Positions 37,096 through 48,558 of a stretch of 64,000 bases of DNA are shown in pieces (positions within the stretch are counted from its first letter, which is position 1; each line of letters begins with the position of its first letter). Made by a program: the position numbers and the translations under genes. Origin of the DNA: Cryptomeria japonica (lineage: Eukaryota > Streptophyta > Pinopsida > Cupressales > Cupressaceae); NCBI RefSeq assembly GCF_030272615.1, contig NC_081406.1, positions 184,487,770-184,551,769 on the forward strand. Reading direction: 5' to 3'. The notes under the pieces are model-generated. The model was not told the origin of the DNA, made no database searches, and saw only the letters and a list, made by a program, of their open reading frames with translations.

Positions 37096-37430
37096 TTGAG
37101 ATGCATAAATACTGTAGACTTCATAGTCTTATCTTCCTATCTTGATCGATGAGCAGGTGTTGCTACTAAGAAGGAGTAGTCAGTATGTGGTTCAGTGGTT
37201 TGTGTTTGGGGGAGAGAATCATAATTTGGATATTATTAGAGGGATATATTCTATTTTCAAAGCCTTTTTCCATTGATGTCAAAGGGAGAGAGAAGCATGT
37301 GAAAATATGCCTTAGCTTGGAAGCTTTGTGTGCATGATCTGAGGAGGAGATTGCTGGTGTTGATTTCTTTCTTTGTATTGATTGTTTTTCACATCCATAT
37401 GTTTCCATCAATGCCAAAGGGGGAAATTAT

Positions 37431-38698
37431 TGCATATTGTTATTGCTAGGATATGTTGTTGTCATTGATGTCAACATATTCTCATGTTCCGGTATTTTAG
37501 TATTGCAATGACATTGGGTTGGTTATTTTAGTTGGTATGTTGCAGATTTGTGATTTTAGTAATGAAGTATCTCTAGTTAATTCAGTGTTGGTTTCATTAT
37601 ACTATGTGGTGATTTGATCGAGTTATGGATTCCGATATGAGGATTTTTTTCAGTGTTCAGTGTTGCAGTGTTCTAGTATTTGATCCGTTGTGCTTCAGAA
37701 TGATTATATCTTGAGTTGTGGATTTGGGAGAGTGTTTGGGATGTTAATGTGTTTTCTCAATTTAGATGGTTCATGATTTGGTTCTCCACAAGTTATCTTT
37801 CTAGTCCTAGTTGCTTCTATTGAGTGTTCTTGAGTATCAATGTGTTGATCGATGAAGATTTGATTAAGTGGTGTTGATGAAACTATTGAGGATGGTTCTA
37901 ATGTGCATGTTGGTGTTTCCTAATCATGTCCTATTTGTTTTGCTTGTCCACATTGATCATTGTGGGTATTATGGAGGATCTTATGGGTTTGGTGGCGTTC
38001 TTCATGTTATGTGACATTTTTGGTGGTGTAGCATGTTGTGGATGATCTTGGCGAAGATTTCTGGTGGTGTTGCATGTTCATGGATTTAATTTGGGTCCAT
38101 GTTATGGCATCATGAAATTGTATTGGTCTGTTGATTGATCTATGCATCGTGTGATGTAATTTTGTAATTAGGTCTTAAGGGTTTAGTATTAGTGTTGTAT
38201 CTGCATTATCAAAGAGTGGTATATGTGCAAAAAAGAGAATTCATCTTTTGGTGAGAAGTGTAGAGTAGACAAATATGCTTAACCGGAACTGTCATCAAAC
38301 AGTTGGAGATGTTATTCTTTCAGTTGATGTAATCCAGATTGTTGTCTAATCTTTTCAAGGCAGCGAGCTTTCCTCAAGGTTGTAGCCCTCTTTGTTTTTG
38401 AGGAGTGAGCTCTAGGAAGTGTTCCTAAATGCATATACATTCCCTAGTGTAATATTTTCACATACTATTGTAGAGTATTATTTTATTGTAAATAGGTTCC
38501 CATTGTGGTTTTTCCCTTAACTGGTTTTTCCTCATCAAAATATTGGTGTTGTGTGTGTTTCTATTATTGTGCTTATCTTTGTTGTTATTGTAATTGATTA
38601 GATATGAAGTTGTGCTCAAATTGTTAGATCCGGTGAAAACTGATTCACCCCCCTCTCAGTTTTCCTTCATTATTGTTGCCAATAGTAGGATTTCCTTA
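37431..38698 (+). repeat. 3' LTR of the copia element
   Basis: Follows the purine tract CAAAGGGGGAAATTA (about 37414-37428) and begins near TGCATATTGTTATTG. It ends around TTGTTGCCAATA at 38698 after the TTCACCCCCCTCTCAG motif. The exact ends are uncertain by a few bases because the 5' copy is incomplete. Confidence 0.65.
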
Positions 38699-38869
38699 CA
38701 AACAACGAGCTTTGTTTGGTTATCCTTTTTCAATTTGTAGATCCTTGTTCAATTTTGTGGATTTCCTTTTAAAAAATGGGTTTTGTTTGGTTATCCTTGT
38801 TGTGGTGTCCCAATAACATTCTTTCATAGTTGTTTGCCTTGTAAAATCCACATGAAATGACATCTCAAG
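38699..38869. other. Unassigned junction sequence
   Basis: Short stretch between the copia 3' LTR and the start of recognisable block C similarity. It has a T-rich internal repeat (GTTTGGTTATCC twice) and no gene. Confidence 0.4.
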
Positions 38870-40019
38870 TTAAAATTTTTAAGATAGTAGTAATTTATTT
38901 TAATTTTTTAAATAAAGAAGAAAGAGTTATCTCTATTATATTTTGATTATAAAAATACATTAATTTAGTTATAAAATTATTTATTATAATATATATTAAG
39001 TTGTTATAGTAATTTAAATTGATACTCCTATTATTTTTGTATAAATTTATATTAGTATTATAGATGAGTAGAGTTTTAAATATTACATTTTATAGTGTAG
39101 AAAAGGAAAGGATAATTGAATATTAATGTTTGTAACTCTTATAATATAGTGTCTATCATAGAGTTATACTTTGGTGTTCAAAGTATTAGCATTCCACAAT
39201 ATATAATTAATTTTTTATATTTTTCGTGATTTATTTAAAATATGTATTAAATATTTCATCATTATTAAATATATTTAATATATGTACAAGGGGAAAGGTA
39301 TAAATGAAAATGGTAACTATTTTTATATTTATTATTTATTATTAAACATATGAAATATAAATAATTAAATTATAATTTAAAAATTTGAATTCTAAATTAA
39401 TTTTTAAGTTTTAATATAAAAATTTGAAATAATAATATTTTTTAAAGCAATATCATCTTAAGTAATTGATTTTTCATTATATAATACAATCATAAACATT
39501 AATACAAGAATCTCTATTAATTAATAGTCATTAATTTCTAATCTAAAAGATAAAAAATATAAGTAAACTTAATGTAATCAACTAAAGAACTTAATCAATC
39601 CTTAATATCTATAAAATTACATTATGTGTTTTTTATTAAGGATAAACAAGTTTTGATGGGACCCAAAACCCCAAACAACAGGTTTTAAAGGGACCCGAAA
39701 CAATCAAATTCTGGAACCCACAACACAATGCTACCTAGAGGAATAATCATAGGAAAACCAACAACCCAACCACAACCGAGACTAAAAAGACTAGCCTCTA
39801 AAACATACACAAGGGTTTTAATAAGGCTCCCTTAACCTTTGACTAACAACATGGGTGTTCTAGGCACCCATAACCTTCAAAGACACTAGACTACAATAGG
39901 TAGCCATACATTCAGGATCTAGAAGGTTTTGAAAGGCTCCCCTAACCATTAGCCTGGGTTTTGAACTGGTCCCCAAAACCAACAGAGAAGGGTTTTCGTA
40001 GGCTCCCTTAACTTGCAAC

Positions 40020-41399
40020 TGATGAATAATGATGAACAATTGATAGCCCAATAGGTACTGAGAGGGGGGCTGGGGGTGAATCTGTATAGATAAAAACTCT
40101 CAACAACTTATCTAGCTAAAGTAATACCAATTGGTTATCACTATTACTGAACTTAACCATGGCAATACCAGTCAAACATAGTAAGATATCAGACACCATA
40201 AACTAATAAGTCTAAATACTTCAAACATGATCAATTTACAACATCAACTTTCACCCATAAACATATGCATATGGTATGCTAGTAATACCATAACCTATTA
40301 ACTTTGCATGCATGATCTATCAACCAAATACTTCATAAACATCACATGAAAAATGCATAACACATGACACATATTTTTCACGTGGAAACCCAAATGGGAA
40401 AAACCACAGTGGGAATGAATACCCACAAGCTTGTTTTGAACTCTTTTTAAGCTCGCCCTGTTAGGATCCTAGTCTAGTCAAAGACTTTACAATAAGGTTC
40501 TGTTAGGAACCGATCCTGTTAGACATCACCCAGTCAAGGGATGGCTATATACCCTGTTAAAGGTTGAAACACTGTTAAAGGTTACCTCGCTAGAGGATTT
40601 AAAGAACTCAATGATCTTGAGTCACCTAGCTATAGGTTTTACAATAAGCTTGTTAAAGCTACTCGGTAAAGGGATTTTCCAACTATTGCAATGGTTAAAA
40701 GACAACAGGTAAAACTATGATATGATAACAGCACAAGATGCCAAGGCATATCCTTTTCATATCCTCTACACTACAATCACACTCTACAGTTTCCCTCTTT
40801 ACTGGTCTGGCAAGTATCAAGTATCTCTTCACTCGAATACACACACAACATTTGCCAATAATTTTTCAATACAAACATCATCGACCTTATAGGTAACAGA
40901 AAGGTCGGTAGCATAAAACCTAAACATCTTAGGTTTATAACATAGGTGGTCTCATCCTGACCGTCCAAACATATTACATAGAGCATTTACAATTTCAAAT
41001 AGATCACAAGTCAATCTGCATCGCTCATTCATCACTGCTCATGGGAATCAGTAACCCATCAAGTTTTCTTCTTATGCCACTAAGAAGAATAATCACTCTC
41101 GAGGTAGACTTCAAATGCAGTCAATCTTCTCATGCCTCAATCCTTTATGTACTCAAAGATGATGTGGCACCTTGATCACATAGTATCATCAGTTCATCAC
41201 ACAAGCTAGATTGACAAGTCAATAACGATAGAGCTGAGACTACCAACAGGTAATCACACTTAGTGAAATCCTAACACCGGTTCACTGAATCTCCTCATAC
41301 CTCTTCATACTGGTTCACTTGAACTTATTGACATCAATTAAAACATACATTATCATCATATCAACATACTGGTTCATCATATGCCAATGATATCCAATA
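40020..41399 (-). repeat. 3' LTR of the copia element (left on the plus strand)
   Basis: Aligns with 45816-47180. In the element's orientation it starts TATTGGATATC (TG mutated to TA) and ends CATTATTCATCA. Confidence 0.9.
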
Positions 41400-41674
41400 A
41401 TCTCCCCCTTTGGCATTGATGGCAATACTTAGTATAATATTGCAATTAGAAACATCATAGACCAATGTGTGTTTATCATCAGATATCTTCTCCCCATATA
41501 TCTATCATATCTATACCTTCCATATCTTCTCTCCCTTTGACAACAATGCCAAAGTGGAGGCATAAGGTTCCAAAATCTACTATGTTGCTCCCCCTAAGAA
41601 GTAGCATCGTTCAACACATCAATCCTGAAGGATTTGTCATTTGTAGTACTTGACTGATGCGGAGCACATATCTT

Positions 41675-42622
41675 TTAGTTAACTTCATGAAGGGGCAGAA
41701 GCCCTAATTCACCTCTCAAATAGGTAAATGTAGTCTTCAGTAAGGGATTAGTGAATATATCAACTAGCTGCTCCTTACTAGAAACATGTTGAAATACAAC
41801 CTTATTCTGAACTTTCTCTCTCAAGAAATGATATTTAAGCTCAATGTGCTTAGTTCTAGCATGCAATACCAAATTCTTGGAAACATTTATTGCATTTGTG
41901 TTGTCACAAAATATGTTCACCAGTTCAGATATAGGTACCTTAAAACCTTCCAATACATACTTCATCCAAATTGCTTGAGTGCAGTTCATAAATGCTGCTA
42001 CATATTCTGCTTCAGTTGTAGATTCAGAAGCACATATGTACTTCTTACTTGTCCATGATACTAATCTTCCACCAAGAAAGAATGCTCTGCCAATTGTGCT
42101 CTTCCAGTCATCGACATTGCCTCCCGAATCGACATCAGTATATACGTTGAGAGTATAGTAACCATTATATAGATACCACAATCCATAATTGCTTGTTCCT
42201 TTTAGATATCTAAGAATCCTTTTGACAGCTACCAAGTGGGATTCTCTTGGACATTTCTGAAAATGAGCAACTATGCCCACTGCATGAACAATATTCGATC
42301 TGCTGTGCACCACATAGTGTAACTTACCGATCATTGACCAATACTCCTTTTCATTCACCAATGCTGAATCATCTTCCTTAGTCAATTTACAACCAGTCAC
42401 CATTAGCGTACCAACTGGTTTGCTTTCCTCCATGCCAAAAGTCTTTAATACTTCTTTGACATACTTGGACTGGGTAATAAAGATACCCTCTTTCATTTGT
42501 TGAATCTGTAACCCAATGAAGAACTTTATTTCTCCTATCAAAGACATCTCAAACTCTTTCTTCATTTCATCTACAAACACATGACTCATTCTATCATCTC
42601 CTCCAAATATTATGTCATCCAC
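41675..42622 (-). pseudogene. Copia reverse transcriptase end and RNase H
   Basis: A 315-codon frame starting inside the polymerase catalytic box (V-D-D-I-I-F-G-G-D). It continues through F-I-G-L-Q-I-Q and the S-K-Y-V-K-E-V-L motif to RNase H (T-D-V-D-S-G-G-N where D-x-D-W-x-G is usual, A-E-Y-V-A, F-C-D-N-T-N-A-I-N, H-A-R-T-K-H-I-E). It ends E-L-G-L-L-P-L-H, a normal copia C-terminus. It is separated from the upstream polymerase frame by a frameshift just before the catalytic box, so no full-length product can be made. Confidence 0.9.
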
Positions 42623-42636
42623 AAACAGTTCACAAA

Positions 42637-43200
42637 TCAGATCTGATCACCTGGTGATTTCAAGTAGATGTTGCTATCTTCACTTGTTCTTTGAAATCCA
42701 ATCTTCACAAGATGAGAGTATAGTATTTCATACCATGCCCTAGGTGCTTGTTTCAGTCCATACAGGGCTTTGTGTAATCTACACACCATGTCACTATCTT
42801 TTGATAAGGCAAACCGTTCTGGTTGCTCTATATATACTTCCTCTTCTAGGATTCCATTCAGAAAAGCAGACTTCACATCCATCTGATAAACCTTAAATCC
42901 CTTAAATGCTGCAAATGCAAGTAGCATTCGAACACCTTCTAATCTATCCATAGGAGCAAAAGTTTCTCCATAGTCTTCTCCTTCCTCCTGAGCGCATCCC
43001 TTGCATACAAGCCTAGCCTTATTTTTGACAACTGTGCCTTCTTCATTCAACTTATTTCTGAAGACCCATTTGGTACCTATGACAGTTTTATATTCTGGTC
43101 TGGGCACCAAAGGCCATGTTGCATTCTTTTCTATCTGGTCTAGCTCCTCTTCCATTTATTTCATCTAGTCTTCATCTGTAAGAGCTTCTCTTGAAGTCTT
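42637..43200 (-). pseudogene. Copia reverse transcriptase, N-terminal part
   Basis: A readable frame with E-E-E-L-D-Q-I-E-K-N-A-T-W, G-T-K-W-V-F-R-N-K-L-N, K-A-R-L-V-C-K-G, D-Y-G-E-T-F-A-P, Y-Q-M-D-V-K-S-A-F-L-N-G (first catalytic Asp) and A-L-Y-G-L-K-Q-A-P-R-A-W-Y. Just upstream, in the same frame, two stops (TAG and TAA) replace codons in the usual W-M-K-x-M-E-E-E stretch; TGG to TAG explains the first. The frame is lost at 42637, before the FVDD box. Confidence 0.9.
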
Positions 43201-43596
43201 GGGTTCTAATTCAGAAATCATGCAAGAGTTCTCCTTCATTTTTCTTCTAGTGAGTATACTTGCATCTTTATCTCCTATGATTTTCTTTGGATCATGATGT
43301 AGCTTCACATATCTAGGAATGATTCTAGCCTGATCTTCTAGCTTTTCTTCTTCACTAACATCTTCTTCTTTTGTAGATTCTATTGGCGCAAGAACATTGA
43401 GATCTTTACAAGTTTCTTTCTTAACAAGTTCCCAAAAGGATATACCCGGTTCATCTTCCACTTCTTCACTACATGTTTCCTCAGGCTCCTCAGGGGATTC
43501 ATCAACTCTGACATTGATACTTTTAACAATATTTTGTGTTCTATTGTTGTAGCACTTGAGAGCTTTCCTCTTAGTGGAATATCCTAGAAATATTCC
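43201..43596 (-). pseudogene. Copia integrase-polymerase linker
   Basis: Acidic linker (E-E-D-V-S-E-E-E-K-L-E-D-Q-A-R-I-I-P-R-Y-V) characteristic of the hinge between integrase and reverse transcriptase in copia polyproteins. The open part runs from 43461 to the stop near 43165. Confidence 0.65.
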
Positions 43597-44600
43597 TTAA
43601 TCATATTTTAAATCAAATTTGCTCAAATGCTCACCTCTCTTGATATAACAATTACTACCAAACACTTTAAAGTAACTCATAGTGTGAGTTTTCCCTGTCC
43701 AATACTCATAAGGGGTTTTATTTTTACCTTTATTGATGAGTACTCGGTTCATAGTATAGACTACAGCGATCACCACTTCTCTCCAAAAAGTGTGAGCAAC
43801 CTTTCCTTGAGTCAGCATTGTTCTAGCTGCTTCAACTACAGTCCTCTTATTTCTTTCTACTATCACATTTTGTTGAGGTGCCCTTGGGGCAGATAGTTGC
43901 CTTTTAATACCGTTGTCTTCATAGTAATTATTGAATTCATTAGAAGTGAATTCTCCTCCTTGATCAGTTCTTAGGCACTTTATCTTTTTACCACTTTCTT
44001 TCTCTACTAATGCTCTAAAAGCTTTGAACTTTCCAAATGTTTCAGAATTGTCTTAAAAGAATGTGACCCACATCATTCTTGAGCAGTTATCGGTAAGAAT
44101 CATAAAATACCTATCTCCCCGAATACTTCTAGTTTTCATAGGACCACACAAATCAGTATGCACAAGATCGAGTAAATTTTCTGCTAAGAAAGACTTACCT
44201 TTAAAAGTTGAGGAAGACATCTTCCTGAGTTGACATTCTTTGCACAAAGAATTCTCAGGTTTATTCAGAAATGGTAATCCTCAATCCTCTTACCGCCTTG
44301 ATCTTACTAGCGTTAAAAATGTTGTCAAAGTTCATATGACAAAGTCTCCTATGCCATATCCAACTATCATCAAACTTAGCCATTAGACACCGACTTATCT
44401 TGGTATTCAACTGAAATAGGTTACCTTTGGTCTGCTTGCCAGTGGCAATAAGTACACCATTCTTCCCACTTATACTATAGACTTTGCTTTTGAATTCCAG
44501 AACTAGTCCTTTGTCATTCAATTGAGCAACACTCAATGGGTTATTCTTAAGACCTTCTACCCAGTAGACATCATCTGCATTACTCTTTCCATTCAGCAAG
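43597..44600 (-). pseudogene. Copia gag-pre-integrase and integrase
   Basis: From the right: G-S-I-L-L-N-G-K-S-N-A-D-D-V-Y-W-V-E-G-L, then W-I-W-H-R-R-L-C-H-M-N-F, C-K-E-C-Q, D-L-V-H-T-D-L-C-G-P (first catalytic Asp intact) and T-D-N-C-S-R-M-M-W-V. The segment holding the second Asp (about 43930-44050) is broken by frame changes, and the core ends with V-E-R-N-K-R-T-V-V-E-A-A-R-T-M-L (catalytic Glu) and a S-N-C-Y-I-K-R motif. Not functional. Confidence 0.88.
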
Positions 44601-44616
44601 ATGGATCCTTTACCTT

Positions 44617-45744
44617 TTATCGAGCACAATGCATTGTTGCCAAATCTGAGAACACCTCTAGAGACAAAAACTTTCTTCGGTCACCAATCATATGATGAGA
44701 ACAACCACTATCAATTATCCACTCATTGGAGTTGTCAATGCGAGAGACTAGAGCTTTCTTGTTGGATACTTCTTCCTTTACTGCTACAAACACTATGTCT
44801 TCTTTTTCTTCATCCTCCGATTCTTCATCAACAGCACCTTCATCCATAGCAACTAGGCAATTTCTTTTGTTTCCTCCTTTATATTTTCTAAACCTCTCTA
44901 GTTTGTCCTCATTGTCATTGTTAGGACAATTAACAACTATATGTCCTATCTTGTTGCAGGAAAAACATTTCAAAGGAATTTTACCTCTATACTTTCCAGT
45001 TCCCTTCAGAAGTCTTTTAGCAAGAAGGGCTTAAAACACCATTAGAATCTCTTCATCATCCATATCTTTGCATTGTCTGGATTCATAGCTGGTACTAGTT
45101 TCTTTTCCTTTTCTGGATGTTATAGTAGATACTTTAAAGGCTAACTCAGTCTTCTGAAAGCTTCCATCATAGCTATTTAACTCATACATAGTTAACTTTG
45201 CAATGATAGAGTCTAAGGATACCTTTGTTTTATCAATAGACCTTAGCCCCTGGATAGTTGATACTCTGATTGCATAGATTGATAACAATGATCTAAGAAC
45301 TTTACTAACAATAGTGGCATCTTCAATCATTCCACCAGTACTTTTGATATCGCCAACTAATGTCTTAATCCTAATACTATATTGTTGAATGGTCTCACCC
45401 TCAACCATCCTCATGTCTTCAAATTTTCCTCTAAGGCTCTCTTCCTTAGCTTTCTTTGCATTTTCATCACCACCATAAATGGTTTCATACCTCCTTAGGA
45501 GTGTCTTTGTCTTGAACATCAATAAACTCAATATCTGAAAGGCTACTGTAAGAGCTTCCATAACTTGCCCATTTTCCTGGATTTCTCTCTTTTGATCATC
45601 AGTCAGAGTGCCAGTGGGAGTCACAAAATCATTCTCAATATAGTTCCAGTTTTGAGCACCCATACTCTTGATGTAAATCTTCATTCTATCCTTCCATATT
45701 TTGAAGTTATCTCTATTGAACTTATGACCTTCCCTCTTCATCAT
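44617..45744 (-). pseudogene. Copia gag, zinc knuckle and protease
   Basis: Starts at Met 45744. The gag capsid region (F-N-R-D-N-F-K-I-W-K-D-R-M, then an E-x-L-R-G-K-F-E-D-M-R-M segment of the UBN2 type) runs to a TAA at about 45031-45033. The same frame continues past that stop into a C-x2-C-x4-H-x4-C zinc knuckle (C-F-S-C-N-K-I-G-H-I-V-V-N-C) and the aspartic protease motif W-I-I-D-S-G-C-S-H-H-M. So only one stop interrupts gag-protease; after 44617 the frame shifts. Confidence 0.88.
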
Positions 45745-45815
45745 TATAGTAGGATCTTTTACCTCAAGCTATTAGGCTTATATCACCGACGACCTAGAGG
45801 CGCTCTACTACCAAT

Positions 45816-47180
45816 TGATGAATAATGAAGAACAACAGATACCCCAATGGGTACTGAGAGGGGGGGGGGGGGGGTGAATTAGTATAGATAAAAACTCTCA
45901 ACAACTTATCTAGCTAAAGCAATACCAACTGGTTATCACCATTACTGAACTTAACCATGGAAATACCGATCAAACATAGTAAGACACCAGACACCATAAA
46001 CTAATAAGTCTTAATACTTCAAAAATGATCAATTTACAACATCAAATTTCACCCATAAACATATGCATATGGTATTCTAGTAATAACCTATTAACTCTGC
46101 ATGCATGATCTATCAACCAAATACTTATAAACATAATATGAAAAATGCATAACACATGACACAAAGATTTTTCATGTGGAAACCCAAATGGGAAAACTCC
46201 CTGTGGGAATGAATACCCACAATCTTGTTTTGAACTCTTTTGAAGCTCACCTTGTTAGGAGCCTAGTCCAGTTAAAGACTTCACAATAAGGTTTTGTTGG
46301 GAACTGATCCTGTTAGAGATCACCCGGTCAAGGGATGGCTATATACCCTGTTAAAGGTTACCTCGCTAGAGGATTTAAAGAACTCAATGATCTTGAGTCA
46401 CCTGGTTACAGGTTTTACAATAAGCCTGTTAAAGTTACCCAGTAAAGGGATTTTCCAACTGTTGCAATGGTTAAAAGACAATAGGTAAAACTATGATCTG
46501 ATAACAACACTACATGCCAAGGAAGATCTTTTTCGTATCATCTACACTACAATCACACTCTACAGTTTCCCTCTTTACTGGTTTGGAAAGTATCAAGTAT
46601 CTCTTCACTCAAATAAACACAACATTTGCCAACAATTTTTCAATACAAACATCATCGACCTTATAGGTAGCAGAAAGGTTGGTGGCATAAACCCTAAACC
46701 CTAAACATCTTAGGTTTATAACACAATCGATCTCATCCTGACGGTCCAAGCATATTCCATAGAGCATTTACAATTTCAAACAGATCACAAGTCAATCTGC
46801 ATTGTTCATTCATCACCACTTATGGGAATCAGTAACCCATCATGTTTTCTTCTTATGCCACTAAGAAGAATAATTATTCCCGAGGTAGACTTCAAACACG
46901 ATCGATCTTCTCATTCCTCAATCCTTTATGTACTCAAAGCTGATGTGGCACCTCGATCATAGAGTATCCACAACTCATCACACAAGCTGGATCGATAAGC
47001 CAATAACCATAGAGCTAAGACTACCAACAGGTAATCACATTTAGTGAAATCTAGACACCGGTTCACTAAATCTCCTCACACCTCTTCATACCGATTCACT
47101 TGAACTTATTGGCATCAATGACAACATACATTGTCATCATATCAACATACCAGCTCATCATATGCTAATGATATCCAACA
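45816..47180 (-). repeat. 5' LTR of the copia element (right on the plus strand)
   Basis: In the element's orientation it starts TGTTGGATATC and ends CATTATTCATCA, next to a degenerate tRNA-Met primer site (ATTGGTAGTAGAGC). It contains a run of 15 G at 45860-45874 where the other LTR has the interrupted GGGGGGCTGGGGG. Confidence 0.9.
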
Positions 47181-47185
47181 GCAAC

Positions 47186-48539
47186 ATAGACCTCATGTTG
47201 CCAAAATCAAACCCTATCCTTGACCAAAAACCAAAACAGCAAGTGGCCAGGATAGGCCCTTGAAAACTACTAGCATCCAGCCTGCCTGTGGGTTTTACAA
47301 GGCTCCCACAACCTGAACCATACATCAATAAAATAAACATAAATCAACAACCAAGAGGGGGATTTTGAAAGACATCCTGAACCTTCAAACTAGGTTTTAA
47401 AGTGGCTCCCATAACTAGTAGGAGGGCATCCATCACCACCCAACATCTGATCAAAACCCACCTTCAAGAACAACACCTCTCCACCTCTATAGGAAAGGGA
47501 ACCATCTCAATAGGAGCTAGAAGGAAAGAGACCAAGCGTAGAGAAAATGAAGCAGATATTCCCAAAACAAAGACTAGCAGCCAACAAATATTCACATGAA
47601 GCTTAACTAGAGAGAAGGGTTTTGAAAAGGCTCCCAAAACCTTGATAAAAAATAGAGGCTAGAACCAGCGGGACTCTATTTTATTAAGCTTCACCGAAAT
47701 ATCCACCTCTAAAGGAGAAGAGGGAAAGAAACCAATCAGAAGAGAGACAAACATAGGAGCACATCCAACCTCAAATAGAAAGGTATCCAATACCCCCATG
47801 AGGAGCCTTCCCATGGAACTCTGTCCACAACTCTTCCCCTCTATAGAAGAGTGATCCACCTCAATAAGAAAAAATGAGAGAAAAAGAAGGAAGACAACCT
47901 GTGAAACACTAGAGAATATCTTGAAAAGAATGGATCCATGAAAGCACTCATAATCTGCAAGAGAAAACTCAAATAGACCACACCAAAAATATTTAGGGAT
48001 CTCCCAGATAGAGTTTCTCATCCACACCAAAGCATTCCCAAAGGGTAAAACACAACCCATGAGGAGGAAGGACTCTAGAAAACCAAAACCTCCACCCGGA
48101 TTTCAAACATCCCACTCACACCAACTCACACCAAGGTGCAACCAATAGAGCACAAGCTATAGACAAAGCCACCATAGCCACCACCAAAACCTTCTTAAAG
48201 ATCCAAAGTCCTGCCTTGACAACACAAAAAGGAAGAAGAGCAATAGGGTAAGGGAAAAGAACCCCAACACCATCCACAGTCTCAGCCGCACCCACAACGT
48301 CCACACCAAAAAGCACCAAAGGGAAAAGAATTCTGCTATTGGCTAAACAAGGCAAATGGGAGCAGAGTTGGGGCACAACCCCCCCAACGATCAAAGAAGA
48401 CACCAAAGTGTCCACAACACTAACCCCTACTAAGACTCCACCATATCTTCTCCTCCATCAGCCAACCTTGAAACCCTTGCTCTAGCAACACTTCCCACTT
48501 CCCGCTTCTCACTTCCCGCTTCCATCATTAAAACATTGC
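47186..48539 (-). other. 5' portion of the split LINE
   Basis: Remaining part of the LINE insertion to the right of the copia element. Open frames here (47659-48060, 48116-48415 on the minus strand) show no conserved LINE domain; this could be ORF1 or an untranslated part. I cannot assign it further. Confidence 0.45.
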
Positions 48540-48558
48540 TAAAATTACATTATGTGTT

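Larger units (their letters stand above)
31400..38698 (+). mobile_element. Decayed Ty1/copia element with nested insertions
   Basis: A remnant of the 5' LTR (about 31400-31840) and a full 3' LTR (37431 to about 38698) bracket copia coding sequence on the plus strand (33869-37090). Everything from the end of the 5' LTR to the end of gag/protease has been replaced by a reversed gypsy fragment (31841-33868), and a short LINE tail sits inside integrase (34438-34643). Domain order pre-integrase, integrase, reverse transcriptase, RNase H identifies copia. The element is dead. Confidence 0.8.
40020..47180 (-). mobile_element. Ty1/copia retrotransposon, nearly complete but decayed
   Basis: Both LTRs are present (40020-41399 and 45816-47180) and the flanking pentamer GCAAC is a perfect target duplication (40015-40019 and 47181-47185). 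On the minus strand the order is gag, zinc knuckle, protease, integrase, reverse transcriptase, RNase H. A PPT complement (ATCTCCCCCTTTGGC) lies at about 41400. Most coding segments are long and clearly readable but carry stops and frameshifts. It inserted into the LINE after that LINE had landed in block C. Confidence 0.92.
39631..48539 (-). mobile_element. 5'-truncated LINE insertion, itself split by a copia element
   Basis: Flanked by a perfect 19-bp direct repeat TAAAATTACATTATGTGTT (39612-39630 and 48540-48558), the long duplication typical of LINE target-primed insertion. The left end reads, on the minus strand, as a 3' tail finishing CTTATTAATAAAA-like. After removal of the copia element (40020-47180 plus one duplication) the LINE is about 1.7 kb. 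No endonuclease or polymerase motif is visible in what remains, but GGGTTTT-AAGGCTCCC-like phrases recur on both sides of the copia insertion. Block B keeps the unoccupied site. Confidence 0.75.
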
